A DNA stretch of 64,000 nucleotides from Streptomyces sp. NBC_01451 (GCF_036227485.1 NZ_CP109479.1:6138001-6202000), one strand, 5' to 3'; shown: positions 42,150 to 52,825, counted from the stretch's first letter. Made by a program: numbers and translations. The notes: generated from the sequence alone by a model not told the origin.

Positions 42150-43568
42150 ATGAGGTGGGCGCTGGTCAAGGTGTGCGTGGCGGTCACGACGATGGTCGTG
42201 GTGGCCTTCGCCGTGCCGCTCGGCCTGGTCATCGGGGAGATGGCCCGCGACCGCGCCTTCTCCAACGCCGAGCGGGAGGCCGCGGCCGTCGCCCCCGCCC
42301 TCTCCATCACCACCGACCGCGACCAGCTGGAACGGGTCGTCGCCTCCGCCGGATCGGACGCCGGACTGACCGTGCACCTTCCCGCGAGCGGCGGCACCGG
42401 CGCGGTCGACCTCGGACGCCAGCGCGCCGCCGACGCCGACATCGAGGCCGTCCGCCGACTCGGCCGGGCCTCCACCGCCGAGGTGTCCGGCGGGTCCGTC
42501 CTCCTCCAGCCCGTCGCGCTCAGCTCCGGTGAGATAGCCGTCGTCGAGGTGTACGTCCCCGAGGCCGAGGTCAGCAACGGCGTCGGCCTGGCCTGGGCGG
42601 TACTCGCGGGCGTCGGGACGGTCCTCGTCGTCGGTTCGGTCGCCGTCGCCGACCGGCTGGGCGTACGCATGGTGCGGCCCGCCCGGCGCCTCGTCGAGGG
42701 CGCGCGCGAACTGGGGGAGGGGAAGCTGGGCGCCAGAGTGCCCGAGGAAGGACCTGCCGAACTGCGCCTCGCTGCGGTCGCGTTCAACTCGATGGCCGAC
42801 CAGGTCGTACAACTGCTCGCGAACGAAAGGGAGTTGGCCGCCGATCTGTCCCACCGGCTGCGGACGCCGCTGACCGTGCTGCGGCTGAACGCAGCCTCCC
42901 TCGGAGACGGCCCGGCCGCCGAACAGACCCGGGCCGCGGTCGCCCAGCTGGAGCACGAGGTCGACACGATCATCCGTACCGCCCGTGAGGCCAAACCGCA
43001 GACGACGGCTCCCGGACCGGGCGCCGGCTGCGACGCCGCCGAGGTCGTGCGGGAGCGGATGGCCTTCTGGTCGGCGCTCGCCGAGGACGAGGGGAGGAAG
43101 GTGCGGGTGGCCGGTGTGGAACGCCCGGTGCGCATACCCGTGGCCCGCGCCGACCTGGCCGCCGCCCTCGACGCCCTGCTCGGCAACGTCTTCCGGCACA
43201 CCCCGGAGGGCACCGCCTTCGCCGTCGACGTGCACAACGGCGACGACGCGGTGATCGTGCTGGTGTCGGACGCGGGGCCCGGGATCACCGACCCCGAGGC
43301 CGCCATGGCCAGGGGGCGCGGCTCGGGCAGTGCGGGATCGACGGGCCTCGGCCTGGACATCGTGCGCCGGCTCGCGGAGTCGACGGGCGGGGACGTACGC
43401 ATCGGCTCGTCGGTGCTCGGCGGCACGGAGATACGGATCTGGATCCAGCTGGACGGCGGAGCGCCGGTTCGGCGGGGCCACCGGGACCGCAGAGCGGGGG
43501 GTCCCTGGCCGGGTTCGTTGTCGGGTGCCGGCCGGTGGGGCTTCTCGCGCAGTTCCCCGCGCCCCTAA
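42150..43568 (+). CDS. Sensor histidine kinase
   Basis: 472 residues from ATG 42150 with GAGGTGG upstream; GTG 42141 is an alternative. Two membrane helices (about 8-30 and 145-168) flank a 115-residue extracellular sensor domain. HAMP-like segment, HisKA with phospho-acceptor His235 (LAADLSHRLRTPL) and an ATPase domain (N box LLGNVFRHTPEG, G1 DAGPGI, G2 GLGLDIV) complete it. The final 35 residues (from about GHRDRRAGG) are translated from a dispersed repeat and look like a stop-codon extension. It pairs with the response regulator. Confidence 0.88.
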   Translation: MRWALVKVCVAVTTMVVVAFAVPLGLVIGEMARDRAFSNAEREAAAVAPALSITTDRDQLERVVASAGSDAGLTVHLPASGGTGAVDLGRQRAADADIEAVRRLGRASTAEVSGGSVLLQPVALSSGEIAVVEVYVPEAEVSNGVGLAWAVLAGVGTVLVVGSVAVADRLGVRMVRPARRLVEGARELGEGKLGARVPEEGPAELRLAAVAFNSMADQVVQLLANERELAADLSHRLRTPLTVLRLNAASLGDGPAAEQTRAAVAQLEHEVDTIIRTAREAKPQTTAPGPGAGCDAAEVVRERMAFWSALAEDEGRKVRVAGVERPVRIPVARADLAAALDALLGNVFRHTPEGTAFAVDVHNGDDAVIVLVSDAGPGITDPEAAMARGRGSGSAGSTGLGLDIVRRLAESTGGDVRIGSSVLGGTEIRIWIQLDGGAPVRRGHRDRRAGGPWPGSLSGAGRWGFSRSSPRP

Positions 43569-43670
43569 GAGACCCGGCCCTGCGGGCCGAAAGGCAGAGG
43601 GCGCAGCCTCTGCCTTTCAGGGGCGCGGGGCTGTGACATGTGCGGCTCCGCCGCGTGGGCGCGACCAGCG
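43537..43670. repeat. Facing copies of the dispersed GC-rich element
   Basis: A direct copy at 43537-43566 overlaps the end of the kinase gene; a degenerate inverted copy runs 43619-43670. Their cores can pair, and a separate hairpin lies between them. The stretch 43569-43752 otherwise holds nothing recognised. Confidence 0.68.
43589..43618. terminator. Terminator between the kinase and bglC
   Basis: Eleven-base perfect stem (GAAAGGCAGAG/CTCTGCCTTTC) with an eight-base loop, about 20 bases after the kinase stop and about 135 bases after the bglC stop on the other strand. It serves convergent transcripts. Confidence 0.85.
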
Positions 43671-43752
43671 CCCACCCACCCGCATCCGACAACGCACACG
43701 ACCGCCGGGCCGCGGCGCCCCCCTCAGATGCCGCGCCCCGTCAGGGAACCGC

Positions 43753-45179
<1,427 letters not shown>

Positions 45180-45180
<1 letters not shown>

Positions 45181-45193
45181 GGAAGCGCTCCCA
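45180..45193 (-). promoter_or_regulatory. CebR box overlapping the bglC start codon
   Basis: TGGAAGCGCTCCCA differs from the perfect CebR palindrome TGGGAGCGCTCCCA at one position. It includes the last base of the bglC ATG, and on the coding strand its GGGAG doubles as ribosome-binding sequence. Confidence 0.86.
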
Positions 45194-45358
45194 TAGGAAG
45201 TCGTGGAGCCGACGGGTGAGGAGGAAGGGAAGTGGGGGGACGTGCGAGGGGGCCGAGGCGGCGGTGACCCGGCCCCCAGGTGAGTTCCCGTGGAGATGTC
45301 CTTGTGCGCGTCAGCGAGTCGGCGCGTCAGCGGGGCGGCGTGTGGGTGGGGCAGTGGC

Positions 45359-46267
45359 TCAGCCCTTGACGGCGCCCTGCATGATCCCGCCCACGATCTG
45401 CTTGCCGAAGATCGAGAAGACGATCAGCAGCGGCAGCGTGCCGAGCAGCGCGCCCGCCATGATCAGGGACTGGTCGGGTGTGTAGCCGCGGCCCAGGCCC
45501 GCCACGGCGACCTGCACGGTCGGGTTGCCGGTCTGGGTGAGGACGAGGAACGGCCACAGGAAGTCGTTCCAGGTCTGTACGAACGTCAGCATGCCCAGGA
45601 CCGCCATCGCGGGCCGGGCCGCCGGGAACACGATGTGCCACACCACGCGCCAACTGCTCGCGCCGTCCACCCGCGCCGCCTCGATGATCTCGTCCGGCAG
45701 CGCCTGGATCAGGTACTGCCGCATGAAGAACACACCGAACGCGCTCACCAGGGACGGCAGGATCACCGCCTGGAGCTGGTCGGTCCAGTCGAGCTTGGCG
45801 ACCATCATGTACAGCGGGATCACGCTCAGCTGCGGCGGAACCATCATCGTGCCGATGACGAGCAGCATCAGCGCGCCCCGGCCGCGGAACCGCAGCTTGG
45901 CGAAGGCGAACCCGGCGATCGTCGACAGGATGACGACGGTGGCCGCCGAGACCCCGGCCACGAACGTGGTGTTGAAGAACGCCTCGCCGAGGTTGGCGTC
46001 GTTCCAGGCGATCTTGAGATTGCTGAACAGGTTCGAGCCGAACCAGAACGGCGGCGGTGTCTGCGCCAGCCGGTTGTTGTCGCGGGAGGCGGCGATCGCG
46101 GTCCACACCAGTGGGAACAGCGAGCCGACGGTGAACAGCACGAGGATGACGTACGCGATGGGCCCGGCGTGCAGAGTCCCGCCCGCACGCGCCGACTTGG
46201 GCAGCCGCGAGCGCTTGGTGGGCTCGGGTGCGGCGTCGGCGGGGGGTTTCGTCAAGGTCGTCGTCAC
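45359..46267 (-). CDS. cebG: Cello-oligosaccharide ABC permease CebG
   Basis: 302 residues from GTG 46267, with AGGAG upstream. Six membrane helices in the MalG-type fold and an EAA loop ([30 protein letters not shown]). With CebF it forms the channel for cellobiose and cellotriose; the ATPase MsiK is encoded elsewhere. Nine bases separate it from cebF. Confidence 0.92.
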   Translation of the reverse strand: MTTTLTKPPADAAPEPTKRSRLPKSARAGGTLHAGPIAYVILVLFTVGSLFPLVWTAIAASRDNNRLAQTPPPFWFGSNLFSNLKIAWNDANLGEAFFNTTFVAGVSAATVVILSTIAGFAFAKLRFRGRGALMLLVIGTMMVPPQLSVIPLYMMVAKLDWTDQLQAVILPSLVSAFGVFFMRQYLIQALPDEIIEAARVDGASSWRVVWHIVFPAARPAMAVLGMLTFVQTWNDFLWPFLVLTQTGNPTVQVAVAGLGRGYTPDQSLIMAGALLGTLPLLIVFSIFGKQIVGGIMQGAVKG

Positions 46268-46276
46268 GACGGGCTC

Positions 46277-47293
46277 CTAACTGCTGGCGCGCAGCCGGCG
46301 CGAGATGACGTAGTTGACGATCCCGATGATGATGAGGATCAGGAACATGGTCCAGGCGATGGCGGAGGCCCGGCCGAGGTGCTGGTTGACCCAGCCCTGC
46401 TCGTACAGATAGAGCCCCAGCGTCTGGAACTGGTGCTCGGCGCCGCCGGACGCGCCCTTGTTGGCGTCGAACAGCAGCGGCTCACCGAAGACCTGGCTCG
46501 CCCCGATGGTGGAGACGACGACGGTGAACAGGATCGTGGGACGCAGCGACGGCAGCGTCACATGGATGAACTGCCGCCAGCGGCTGGCCCCGTCGAGGGC
46601 CGCCGACTCGTACAGGTCCTGCGGGATGGCCTGCATCGCGGCGAGGTAGATCAGCGCGTTGTAGCCGGTCCACCGCCAGATGATGATCGTCGAAACGGCG
46701 ATCTGGGACGGCCACTTGTCGTTCTGCCAGTCGATCTTGTCGAGACCGACGGCGTCGAGCACCCAGTTGATCATGCCGTAGTCGCGCCCGAAGAGCAGCA
46801 CGAAGACGAGCGAGGCGGCGGCGATCGAGGTGGCGTAGGGCGCGAGCATCGCGACCCGGTAGAAGGTCGAGGCACGCAGCTTGTAGTTGAGGATGTGCGC
46901 GAGACCCATCGCCATCGCCAGCTGCGGAACCGTCGAGATGACGCCGATGGTCAGGGTGTTCTTCGCCGCGTTCCAGAAGAAGTCGTCGTCGAAGATGCGC
47001 GTGTAGTTGCGCATCCCCACCCAGTCCATGTCGGTCGGCGCGGTCAGCTCCACGGTGTGCAGCGAGGCCCAGCCGGTGTAGATCAGCGGGAACAGGCCGA
47101 ACGCGATGAACAGCACGAAGAAGGGCGAGACGAACGCGTACGGGCTCCAGCGCACGTCCCGCTGCCATCGACGGGACAGCCGGAGCCGGCGGCGGGCCTC
47201 CGCCTCCGTGGGCGGAGCCGACCCGCCTCGGGCGGCCGGGGCCGCGCCCCCCTCCTTCTCGGGGGGCGCGGCGGTGTCGTGCCGGGTGGACAT
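46277..47293 (-). CDS. cebF: Cello-oligosaccharide ABC permease CebF
   Basis: 338 residues from ATG 47293; GTG 47302 overlaps the cebE stop but lies too close to the GGAGA sequence. Six helices and an EAA loop (DLYESAALDGASRWRQFIHVTLPSLRPTI) mark a MalF-type permease. It has a long cytoplasmic N-terminus. Transcribed from cebE. Confidence 0.9.
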   Translation of the reverse strand: MSTRHDTAAPPEKEGGAAPAARGGSAPPTEAEARRRLRLSRRWQRDVRWSPYAFVSPFFVLFIAFGLFPLIYTGWASLHTVELTAPTDMDWVGMRNYTRIFDDDFFWNAAKNTLTIGVISTVPQLAMAMGLAHILNYKLRASTFYRVAMLAPYATSIAAASLVFVLLFGRDYGMINWVLDAVGLDKIDWQNDKWPSQIAVSTIIIWRWTGYNALIYLAAMQAIPQDLYESAALDGASRWRQFIHVTLPSLRPTILFTVVVSTIGASQVFGEPLLFDANKGASGGAEHQFQTLGLYLYEQGWVNQHLGRASAIAWTMFLILIIIGIVNYVISRRLRASS

Positions 47294-47298
47294 ACCGG

Positions 47299-48627
47299 TC
47301 ACTTCTCCAGGTTGTTGTCGATGGTCTTGGTCGCCGTCTCCCAGGCTTCCTTGGCCGACTTGCCCTTCGTCACCAGGATGACGCCGTTGTCGGTCAGACC
47401 CTGCTGGATGATCTGGTCCTTCGGGCCGATCACCTGCACGGGGCTGGACTTGGCGGCCTCGGCGAAGATCTCACCGATCGGCGCGCTGCCGGTCATGTCG
47501 TTCTTGGCGCCGGTGACCTCGGGAGAGGTGTACGCGGCCTGCGCGCTCGGGAAGCTGCCCTGGACGGCGAACAGCTTGGCCTGCTGGGCGGGCGCGGTCA
47601 GCCAGGCGGCCAGCGCCTGGGCCTCCTTCACGTGCTTGGCGCTCTTCGGGACCGCGAGGAAGGAGCCGCCCCAGTTGCCGGACTTGGGGGCCACGGCGAC
47701 GTCCCACTTGCCCGCCGACTCCGGCTTCGACTTGCCCTTGATGTAGCCGAGCATCCACGGCGGGCAGGCCATCGCGGCGAACTTGCTGTTGGCGATCGTC
47801 GTGTCCCACGACGCCTGGAACTGTGTCTGGGCGCCGACCAGGCCGTCCTCCGCGGCCTTCGCGGTCAGGTCGAAGCCGGCCTTGACCGCCGGGTTCGTCT
47901 TGTAGATGATCTCGCCCGAGGCGTCGTAGAACTTCTCCTTCTCACTGCTGAGGATCGCGTTGAGGAGGCCGCCGGGGGAGTCCATGAACGTGGTGCCCTT
48001 GGGCGCCTTCGCCTTGTACTGCCGGCCGACGGAGACGAACTTGTTCCAGTCCCCGGCCCACAGCTTGCCGACCGCGTCCCGGTCCGAGGGCAGCCCGGCC
48101 GCCTCGAACATGTCCTTGCGGTAGCAGATGGCCATCGGACCGACGTCCGTACCGAGCCCGATGGTCTTGTTGTCCGCGGTGGTGGCCTGGGCCCACTTCC
48201 AGTCGAGGAAGGCGCTCTTGTCCACACCGGGAGCCTTGGAGAGGTCTTCGAGCTTGTCGGCCTGCGTGGCCACGATCTCGGCGATGTTGCCGACCTCGAC
48301 GGCCTGGATGTCCTGCAGACCGCTGTTGGTGGTGAGGTGGTTGAGCAGAGCGGGGTAGTAGTTCTCGTTCCGCTCGATGACGTTCTCGGCGATCTTGATC
48401 TTCGGGTTCAGCTTCTCGTACTCGGTGTAGAGACCGGCCTCTTTGAAGCCCATCGTGCCGAAGAGCCCGAGGGTGATGGTGGTCTTGCCACCACCGCCGC
48501 CCGAAGACGAACTGCCGCCGCTGTCGCCGTCGCCGTCGTCGGCACAGCCGGCCAGCAGCCCGGCGCCCAGCGATGCTACGGCCGCGAGGACCACCGCCTG
48601 ACGGGCGGTTCGGGTACGTGCTCGCAT
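47299..48627 (-). CDS. cebE: Cello-oligosaccharide-binding lipoprotein CebE
   Basis: 442 residues. Lipobox LLAGC gives acylation at Cys28, then a serine/glycine linker and a family 1 solute-binding fold (TITLGLFGTMGFKEAGLYTEYEKLNPKIKI). It captures cellobiose and cellotriose outside the membrane. AGGAGG lies before the ATG and a perfect CebR box 128 bp upstream. It is first in the cebEFG operon. Confidence 0.94.
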   Translation of the reverse strand: MRARTRTARQAVVLAAVASLGAGLLAGCADDGDGDSGGSSSSGGGGGKTTITLGLFGTMGFKEAGLYTEYEKLNPKIKIAENVIERNENYYPALLNHLTTNSGLQDIQAVEVGNIAEIVATQADKLEDLSKAPGVDKSAFLDWKWAQATTADNKTIGLGTDVGPMAICYRKDMFEAAGLPSDRDAVGKLWAGDWNKFVSVGRQYKAKAPKGTTFMDSPGGLLNAILSSEKEKFYDASGEIIYKTNPAVKAGFDLTAKAAEDGLVGAQTQFQASWDTTIANSKFAAMACPPWMLGYIKGKSKPESAGKWDVAVAPKSGNWGGSFLAVPKSAKHVKEAQALAAWLTAPAQQAKLFAVQGSFPSAQAAYTSPEVTGAKNDMTGSAPIGEIFAEAAKSSPVQVIGPKDQIIQQGLTDNGVILVTKGKSAKEAWETATKTIDNNLEK

Positions 48628-48754
48628 TACGTCCTCCTGTTGCCCTGACGTGCCGACCCCCCGGCCAACTGCATTGTTGGGCCCGTTAGTTCGTCTTGAT
48701 TCAGCGCTGCGGCTCGGGCGGGGAACGTGCGGGATGTGTATGTGTCAGGTACCG

Positions 48755-48768
48755 TGGGAGCGCTCCCA
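48755..48768. promoter_or_regulatory. Perfect CebR box upstream of cebE
   Basis: TGGGAGCGCTCCCA, an exact 14-base palindrome, lies in the cebE-cebR intergenic region, where CebR can repress the operon until cellobiose or cellotriose arrives. Confidence 0.92.
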
Positions 48769-49097
48769 TCGGTGATGTGTTGAAGGTTCGTCGGTCCGGG
48801 CGGGGGTGTCAAGGGCGATGACGGGAGGAGGTGCCTTCAGTTATCGGCCTGTTAACTAATTCGGCGGGACGGTACGAACGGGACGCGGACCGATGGAGAT
48901 CGGCCAGTGCGGAGTCGGGCACGAGCCGGACGTGAGCCGGGCGGCAGCCGGGCCCCGGCCGGCACCGGGTCCTGCCCGGCGGCTCCCCGGGGCGGTCGGC
49001 CTCCGGGGCGACCGGGTGTCCCCGGTGGTGGCGGGTGCCCCCAGGCGGGACTGTTAGATTCCAGGCCAGGGTGATGACAGCGGAAGGGCGGAGCCAG

Positions 49098-50153
49098 ATG
49101 GCAAGCCACGGAGCGCGGGGCCGCAGCGGTGGCCGGCCGACCTTGGAAGAGGTCGCCGCGCGCGCCGGAGTGGGCCGCGGCACGGTCTCCCGGGTGATCA
49201 ACGGCTCTCCGAGGGTCAGTGACGCGACCCGCGCCGCGGTCGAGGCGGCGGTCGCGGAACTCGGCTACGTCCCGAACACCGCGGCCCGCGCCCTCGCCGC
49301 GAACCGCACGGACGCGATCGCATTGGTCGTCCCCGAGCCGGAGACCCGCTTCTTCGCGGAACCGTACTTCTCGGACATGCTGCGCGGCGTGGGGAGCGCG
49401 ATCTCGGACACGGAGATGCAGCTCCTGCTGATCTTCGCGGGCAGCGACCGGGAACGCGAACGCCTCGCCCAGTACCTGGCCGCCCACCGGGTCGACGGTG
49501 TCCTGCTGGTCTCGACCCACGCGGACGACCCGCTCCCCGACCTGCTGGCCCAGCTGGAGATCCCGGCGGTGATCAGCGGCCCGAGGTCCGCGGCGGAAAC
49601 CCTCACCTCGGTCGACTCCGACAACTACGGCGGCGGCCGGCAAGCGGTCGAACACCTGCTCTCCCGGGGGCGTCGGAGGATAGCCCACATCACGGGCCGC
49701 CTGGACGTGTACGGCGCCCAGCGTCGCGTCGACGGCTACCGCGAAGCCCTGGAGGCGGCGGGCCACGAGGTGGACGAGGACCTGATCGAACCGGGCGACT
49801 TCACCGAGGAGGGCGGTCGCCGGGCGATGACCCGTCTCCTGTCCCGCTGCCCCGACCTGGACGCGGTCTTCGCCGCTTCGGACGTGACGGCGGCGGGCGC
49901 CCGCCAGGTCCTGCGCGAGGAGGGCCGCCGCATACCCGAGGACGTGGCCCTCGTCGGCTACGACGACTCGGCCATAGCCCGCCACATGGACCCGCCCCTG
50001 ACGAGCGTCCGCCAGCCGATCGTGGAGATGGGCCGCGCGATGATCGACCTCCTCCTGGAGGAGGTCGCCGACCGCCGTCCGACGGCGTCCCGGATCCTGG
50101 AGCGACGCCGGCTGGTGCTTCCCACGGAACTGATGACCCGTACGTCGTCCTGA
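49098..50153 (+). CDS. cebR: LacI-family repressor CebR
   Basis: 351 residues from ATG 49098, with GGAAGGGCGGAG upstream; an in-frame ATG at 49074 is possible. The helix-turn-helix (PTLEEVAARAGVGRGTVSRVING) and hinge (AARALA) are followed by a sugar-binding periplasmic-type domain. It represses cebEFG and bglC through CebR boxes and is released by cellobiose or cellotriose. It is divergent from cebE. Confidence 0.94.
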   Translation: MASHGARGRSGGRPTLEEVAARAGVGRGTVSRVINGSPRVSDATRAAVEAAVAELGYVPNTAARALAANRTDAIALVVPEPETRFFAEPYFSDMLRGVGSAISDTEMQLLLIFAGSDRERERLAQYLAAHRVDGVLLVSTHADDPLPDLLAQLEIPAVISGPRSAAETLTSVDSDNYGGGRQAVEHLLSRGRRRIAHITGRLDVYGAQRRVDGYREALEAAGHEVDEDLIEPGDFTEEGGRRAMTRLLSRCPDLDAVFAASDVTAAGARQVLREEGRRIPEDVALVGYDDSAIARHMDPPLTSVRQPIVEMGRAMIDLLLEEVADRRPTASRILERRRLVLPTELMTRTSS

Positions 50154-50188
50154 AAACGTGGTCCTGAAGACGTGGTCCTGAAGCCGGG
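50147..50188. repeat. 14-bp tandem repeat, three units
   Basis: Units GTCCTGAAAACGTG, GTCCTGAAGACGTG and GTCCTGAAGCCGGG. The first holds the cebR stop codon, so a TGA occurs in each unit. Confidence 0.75.
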
Positions 50189-50190
50189 GG

Positions 50191-50562
50191 TCACCAGCCG
50201 GGCGGGGGCGAGTCCGGAGGTCGGGGCGGCCGACGCCCGGAGCGGTTGGTGACAAGCCGGATGACGCCGAGGATCACGGCGCCGGCCATCCACAGGAAGA
50301 CGACGAATCCGGCGCCGAGGGCCGTGCCGAGATCGTTCGCGTTCTCACACAGTTCCTCGCCCCGGCAGTCCTTGCCGGCGTCGTCGGCGGCGTTGATGCC
50401 GGCGACGAGCCACAGCAGCATGAGCGCGTTGAAGACCAGGATCACCCAGGTCGGAGGCCGCCACCGGGGAAACCGCCGAGCACGTGGGGCCGGCCGGTGC
50501 GGCGGCGGGGGAGCCGTGCCGTCGGCCCACCCCTGGAACCGCTGATGCCGTTGCTTGTGCAT
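50191..50562 (-). CDS. Small membrane protein
   Basis: 123 residues from ATG 50562 with GGGAGG upstream. Proline/arginine-rich cytoplasmic leader, two membrane helices (WVILVFNALMLLWLVAGI and GAGFVVFLWMAGAVILGVIRL) joined by a short loop with two cysteines (DCRGEELCEN), and a basic proline-rich tail. Function unknown. Convergent with cebR, divergent from the kinase-like gene. Confidence 0.74.
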   Translation of the reverse strand: MHKQRHQRFQGWADGTAPPPPHRPAPRARRFPRWRPPTWVILVFNALMLLWLVAGINAADDAGKDCRGEELCENANDLGTALGAGFVVFLWMAGAVILGVIRLVTNRSGRRPPRPPDSPPPGW

Positions 50563-50652
50563 GCGAGGCCTCCCGGATTCCGTGACCGGCCCACGCCTCG
50601 ACGGTACGCCCGCCCTCTGTCCCGCACCCGCCGGAGCGTTCACCCTGGACCC

Positions 50653-51459
50653 ATGGACTCCCACCCGCTGCTGTCCGCCGTCGAGGTCGCCGAGGTCGAG
50701 CCCTACCTGCGCAGGACCGGGGAGGTGTTCCGCGTGTTCGGGGACCAGGACTCCGGGTGCGTCGGCTACGGGGTCCAACTCCCGGACGGGGAAAGCTGGT
50801 TCGTCAAGGAGGCGGTCACCGGACGTGCCCAGGCCGCCATGGACCGGGCCTGGGCGTTCCACCGCAGGGTGCGCCATCCGGTGATCGTCCCGCAGGTGCA
50901 CCGGTTCGCGGTACGGGACGGCCGTACGGCGGCGGTGCTGCCCTGGCGGCCGGGCGAGACGCTGTACCAGGGGCGTCAGGCGGGGCCGGACGCCCCCATG
51001 ACCCGCTTCCGCGCGCTGCCCGTCCCCACCGTCCTCCGGGTGATCGACCGCATCCTGGACGCCCATCTCGCCGTGGAGGCCGCCGGCCAGGTCGCCGTCG
51101 ACCTCTACGACGGCGCGTTCCTGTACGACTTCGAGGGCGACGCCGTCCACCTGGTCGACCTGGACGAGTACCGTCCGGGGCCGTTCGTGCTCCAGGAGGA
51201 CCGGCTGCCGGGGTCCAGTCGGTTCATGGCCCCGGAGGAGTGGCGACGGGGCGCTGTCATCGATGTCCGTACGACCGTGTACGTCCTCGCCCGCGCCGCC
51301 CGCCTCCTGCTCGACGCCGGTGACGCCGAGCGTCAATGGCGGGGCACGGACGGGCAGTTGGCGGTCGTGGAACGGGCCACCCGGGACGACCCGGGGGACC
51401 GGTTCGCGGGGGTGCGGGAGTTCGTGGCGGCCTGGCGGGCGGTCAGCGGGGCGGTGTAG
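50653..51459 (+). CDS. Protein-kinase-like protein with atypical catalytic loop
   Basis: 268 residues. Kinase-fold features: glycine-containing strand GCVGYGVQLPDG, ATP lysine in WFVKEA, catalytic loop seen as VDLYDGAFLYDF in place of HRDxKxxN, DLDEY in place of DFG, and an APEEW segment matching the APE motif. The missing HRD histidine makes activity uncertain; it may be a phosphotransferase or pseudokinase. No membrane segment. Its 3' end overlaps the GNAT gene by 17 bases on the other strand. Confidence 0.68.
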   Translation: MDSHPLLSAVEVAEVEPYLRRTGEVFRVFGDQDSGCVGYGVQLPDGESWFVKEAVTGRAQAAMDRAWAFHRRVRHPVIVPQVHRFAVRDGRTAAVLPWRPGETLYQGRQAGPDAPMTRFRALPVPTVLRVIDRILDAHLAVEAAGQVAVDLYDGAFLYDFEGDAVHLVDLDEYRPGPFVLQEDRLPGSSRFMAPEEWRRGAVIDVRTTVYVLARAARLLLDAGDAERQWRGTDGQLAVVERATRDDPGDRFAGVREFVAAWRAVSGAV

Positions 51460-51970
51460 CCGGGGGATCGGGCAGGGACAGCCGCCATCTCACCTCCCCT
51501 TCCTGTTCCTCCTCCGTGGGGGACAGGCCCGCAGCCCTTGCCACCGCCGCCGACGCCCGGTGCTCCGGGTGGACGTGCGCGACGATCGAACGGACGGACG
51601 ATCGCCGGCTCAGCCACTCGACCAGTTCCCGTGCCGCCTCCGAGGCGAGCCCACGGCCCTGCCAGGGCGTGCCCACCACCCAGGCGATCTCCGCGAGCCG
51701 CCGGTCCTCGATGACCGTGGCCTGGACGGTGCCCGTGAGGCAGCCGTCGGCGCGCAGCCGCAGGACCCAGTTGAGCCAGGTCACCGAGGGGTCCGGGGAA
51801 CCGGCGACGAGCCGTTGGTAGCGGGCGCGCAGCGCGTCGGGAGTGCTCGGGGCGCCGCCGATGTACGTGTGCAGGGCGGGGTCCGAGAGCGCCGCCGCCA
51901 TCTCCTCGGCGTGCTCGACGGCCAGCGGGAGCAGATCCAGGCGGACGGTGCGCAAAGGCGGTGTTCCCAC
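51443..51970 (-). CDS. GNAT family N-acetyltransferase
   Basis: 175 residues from GTG 51970 with GGGAA upstream. The GNAT acetyl-CoA motif is IAWVVGTPWQGRGLASEAARELVEWL, and the RimJ/RimL-type start (TPPLRTVRLDLLPLAVEHAEEM) fits acetyltransferases of amino groups or small molecules. Substrate unknown. It converges with the kinase-like gene. Confidence 0.82.
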   Translation of the reverse strand: MGTPPLRTVRLDLLPLAVEHAEEMAAALSDPALHTYIGGAPSTPDALRARYQRLVAGSPDPSVTWLNWVLRLRADGCLTGTVQATVIEDRRLAEIAWVVGTPWQGRGLASEAARELVEWLSRRSSVRSIVAHVHPEHRASAAVARAAGLSPTEEEQEGEVRWRLSLPDPPATPPR

Positions 51971-52039
51971 GATGTTCCCAAGGGTTGGGATACGACTGAG
52001 GGCTGACCCGTTTTCACAGGTCAGCCCTTGATCGATCAG

Positions 52040-52112
52040 GGTGAGTGACGGGACTTGAACCCGCGGCATCCTGGACCACAACCAGGTGCTCTACCAGCTG
52101 AGCTACACCCAC
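52040..52112 (-). tRNA. tRNA-His (GTG)
   Basis: 73 bases with GTGGGTG/CACTCAC acceptor (one G-U pair), anticodon loop GGTTGTGGTCC with GTG, and discriminator C. The base before the 5' end is G, as needed for the G-1 of tRNA-His. CCA not encoded. Confidence 0.95.
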
Positions 52113-52219
52113 CATGACCGGCTTGGGAAGTCCGTGGGGTCTTCCTGACCGGCCGAGAAAAAGTGTACAGGGTCCGAAGGGGTGCTCGCGCCCGGCTTTC
52201 CCCGGGGCTGCCGCAGGGG

Positions 52220-52825
52220 CTACTGCGTCGTGGGCAGGACGTGCTTCGCCGCGATCGTGCGGGCCGTGTCCGAGTCCGGGCCGGGCTGCGGTACGAAGAT
52301 CGCCTCGCGGTAGTAGCGGAGCTCGACGATCGACTCGCGGATGTCGGCGAGGGCGCGGTGGTTGCCGTTCTTGGGCGGGCTGTTGAAGTACGCCCTCGGG
52401 AACCAGCGCCGGGCCAGTTCCTTCACCGAACTGACGTCCACGATCCGGTAGTGGAGGTACGCCTCCAGGGTGCCCATGTCGCGGAGCAGGAAGCCGCGGT
52501 CCGTGCCGACCGTGTTGCCGCACAGCGGCGCCTTGCCCGGTTCCTTGACGTGCTCGCGCACATACGCCAGGACCTGTGCCTCGGCGTCGGCCAGTGTCGT
52601 ACCGCCGGCCAGCTCGTCCAGGAGTCCGGACGAGGTGTGCATCTGCCGCACCACCTCCGGCATCGTCTCCAGCGCCGAGTCGGGCGGACGGATGACGATG
52701 TCCACCCCCTCGCCGAGCACGTTCAGTTCGGAGTCGGTGACCAGCGCGGCCACCTCGATGAGCGCGTCGTCCGACAGCGAGAGACCGGTCATCTCGCAGT
52801 CGATCCACACCATGCGATCGTTCAT
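52220..52825 (-). CDS. orn: Oligoribonuclease Orn
   Basis: 201 residues from ATG 52825 with AAGGTGAG upstream. DEDDh exonuclease motifs: Asp9 and Glu11 in WIDCEMTG, Asp109 in GTDRGF, His156 and Asp161 in HRALADI. It degrades short RNA oligomers to mononucleotides and hydrolyses pGpG, the product of EAL cleavage of c-di-GMP, so it completes c-di-GMP turnover started by enzymes such as the one at 26154. Length is standard. It lies downstream of adpA, same direction. Confidence 0.95.
   Translation of the reverse strand: MNDRMVWIDCEMTGLSLSDDALIEVAALVTDSELNVLGEGVDIVIRPPDSALETMPEVVRQMHTSSGLLDELAGGTTLADAEAQVLAYVREHVKEPGKAPLCGNTVGTDRGFLLRDMGTLEAYLHYRIVDVSSVKELARRWFPRAYFNSPPKNGNHRALADIRESIVELRYYREAIFVPQPGPDSDTARTIAAKHVLPTTQ

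Noticed and set aside
51443..52081. Extension of the GNAT protein through the tRNA-His gene
   Set aside because: The extension reads antisense tRNA; GTG 51970 gives a normal-length GNAT start.
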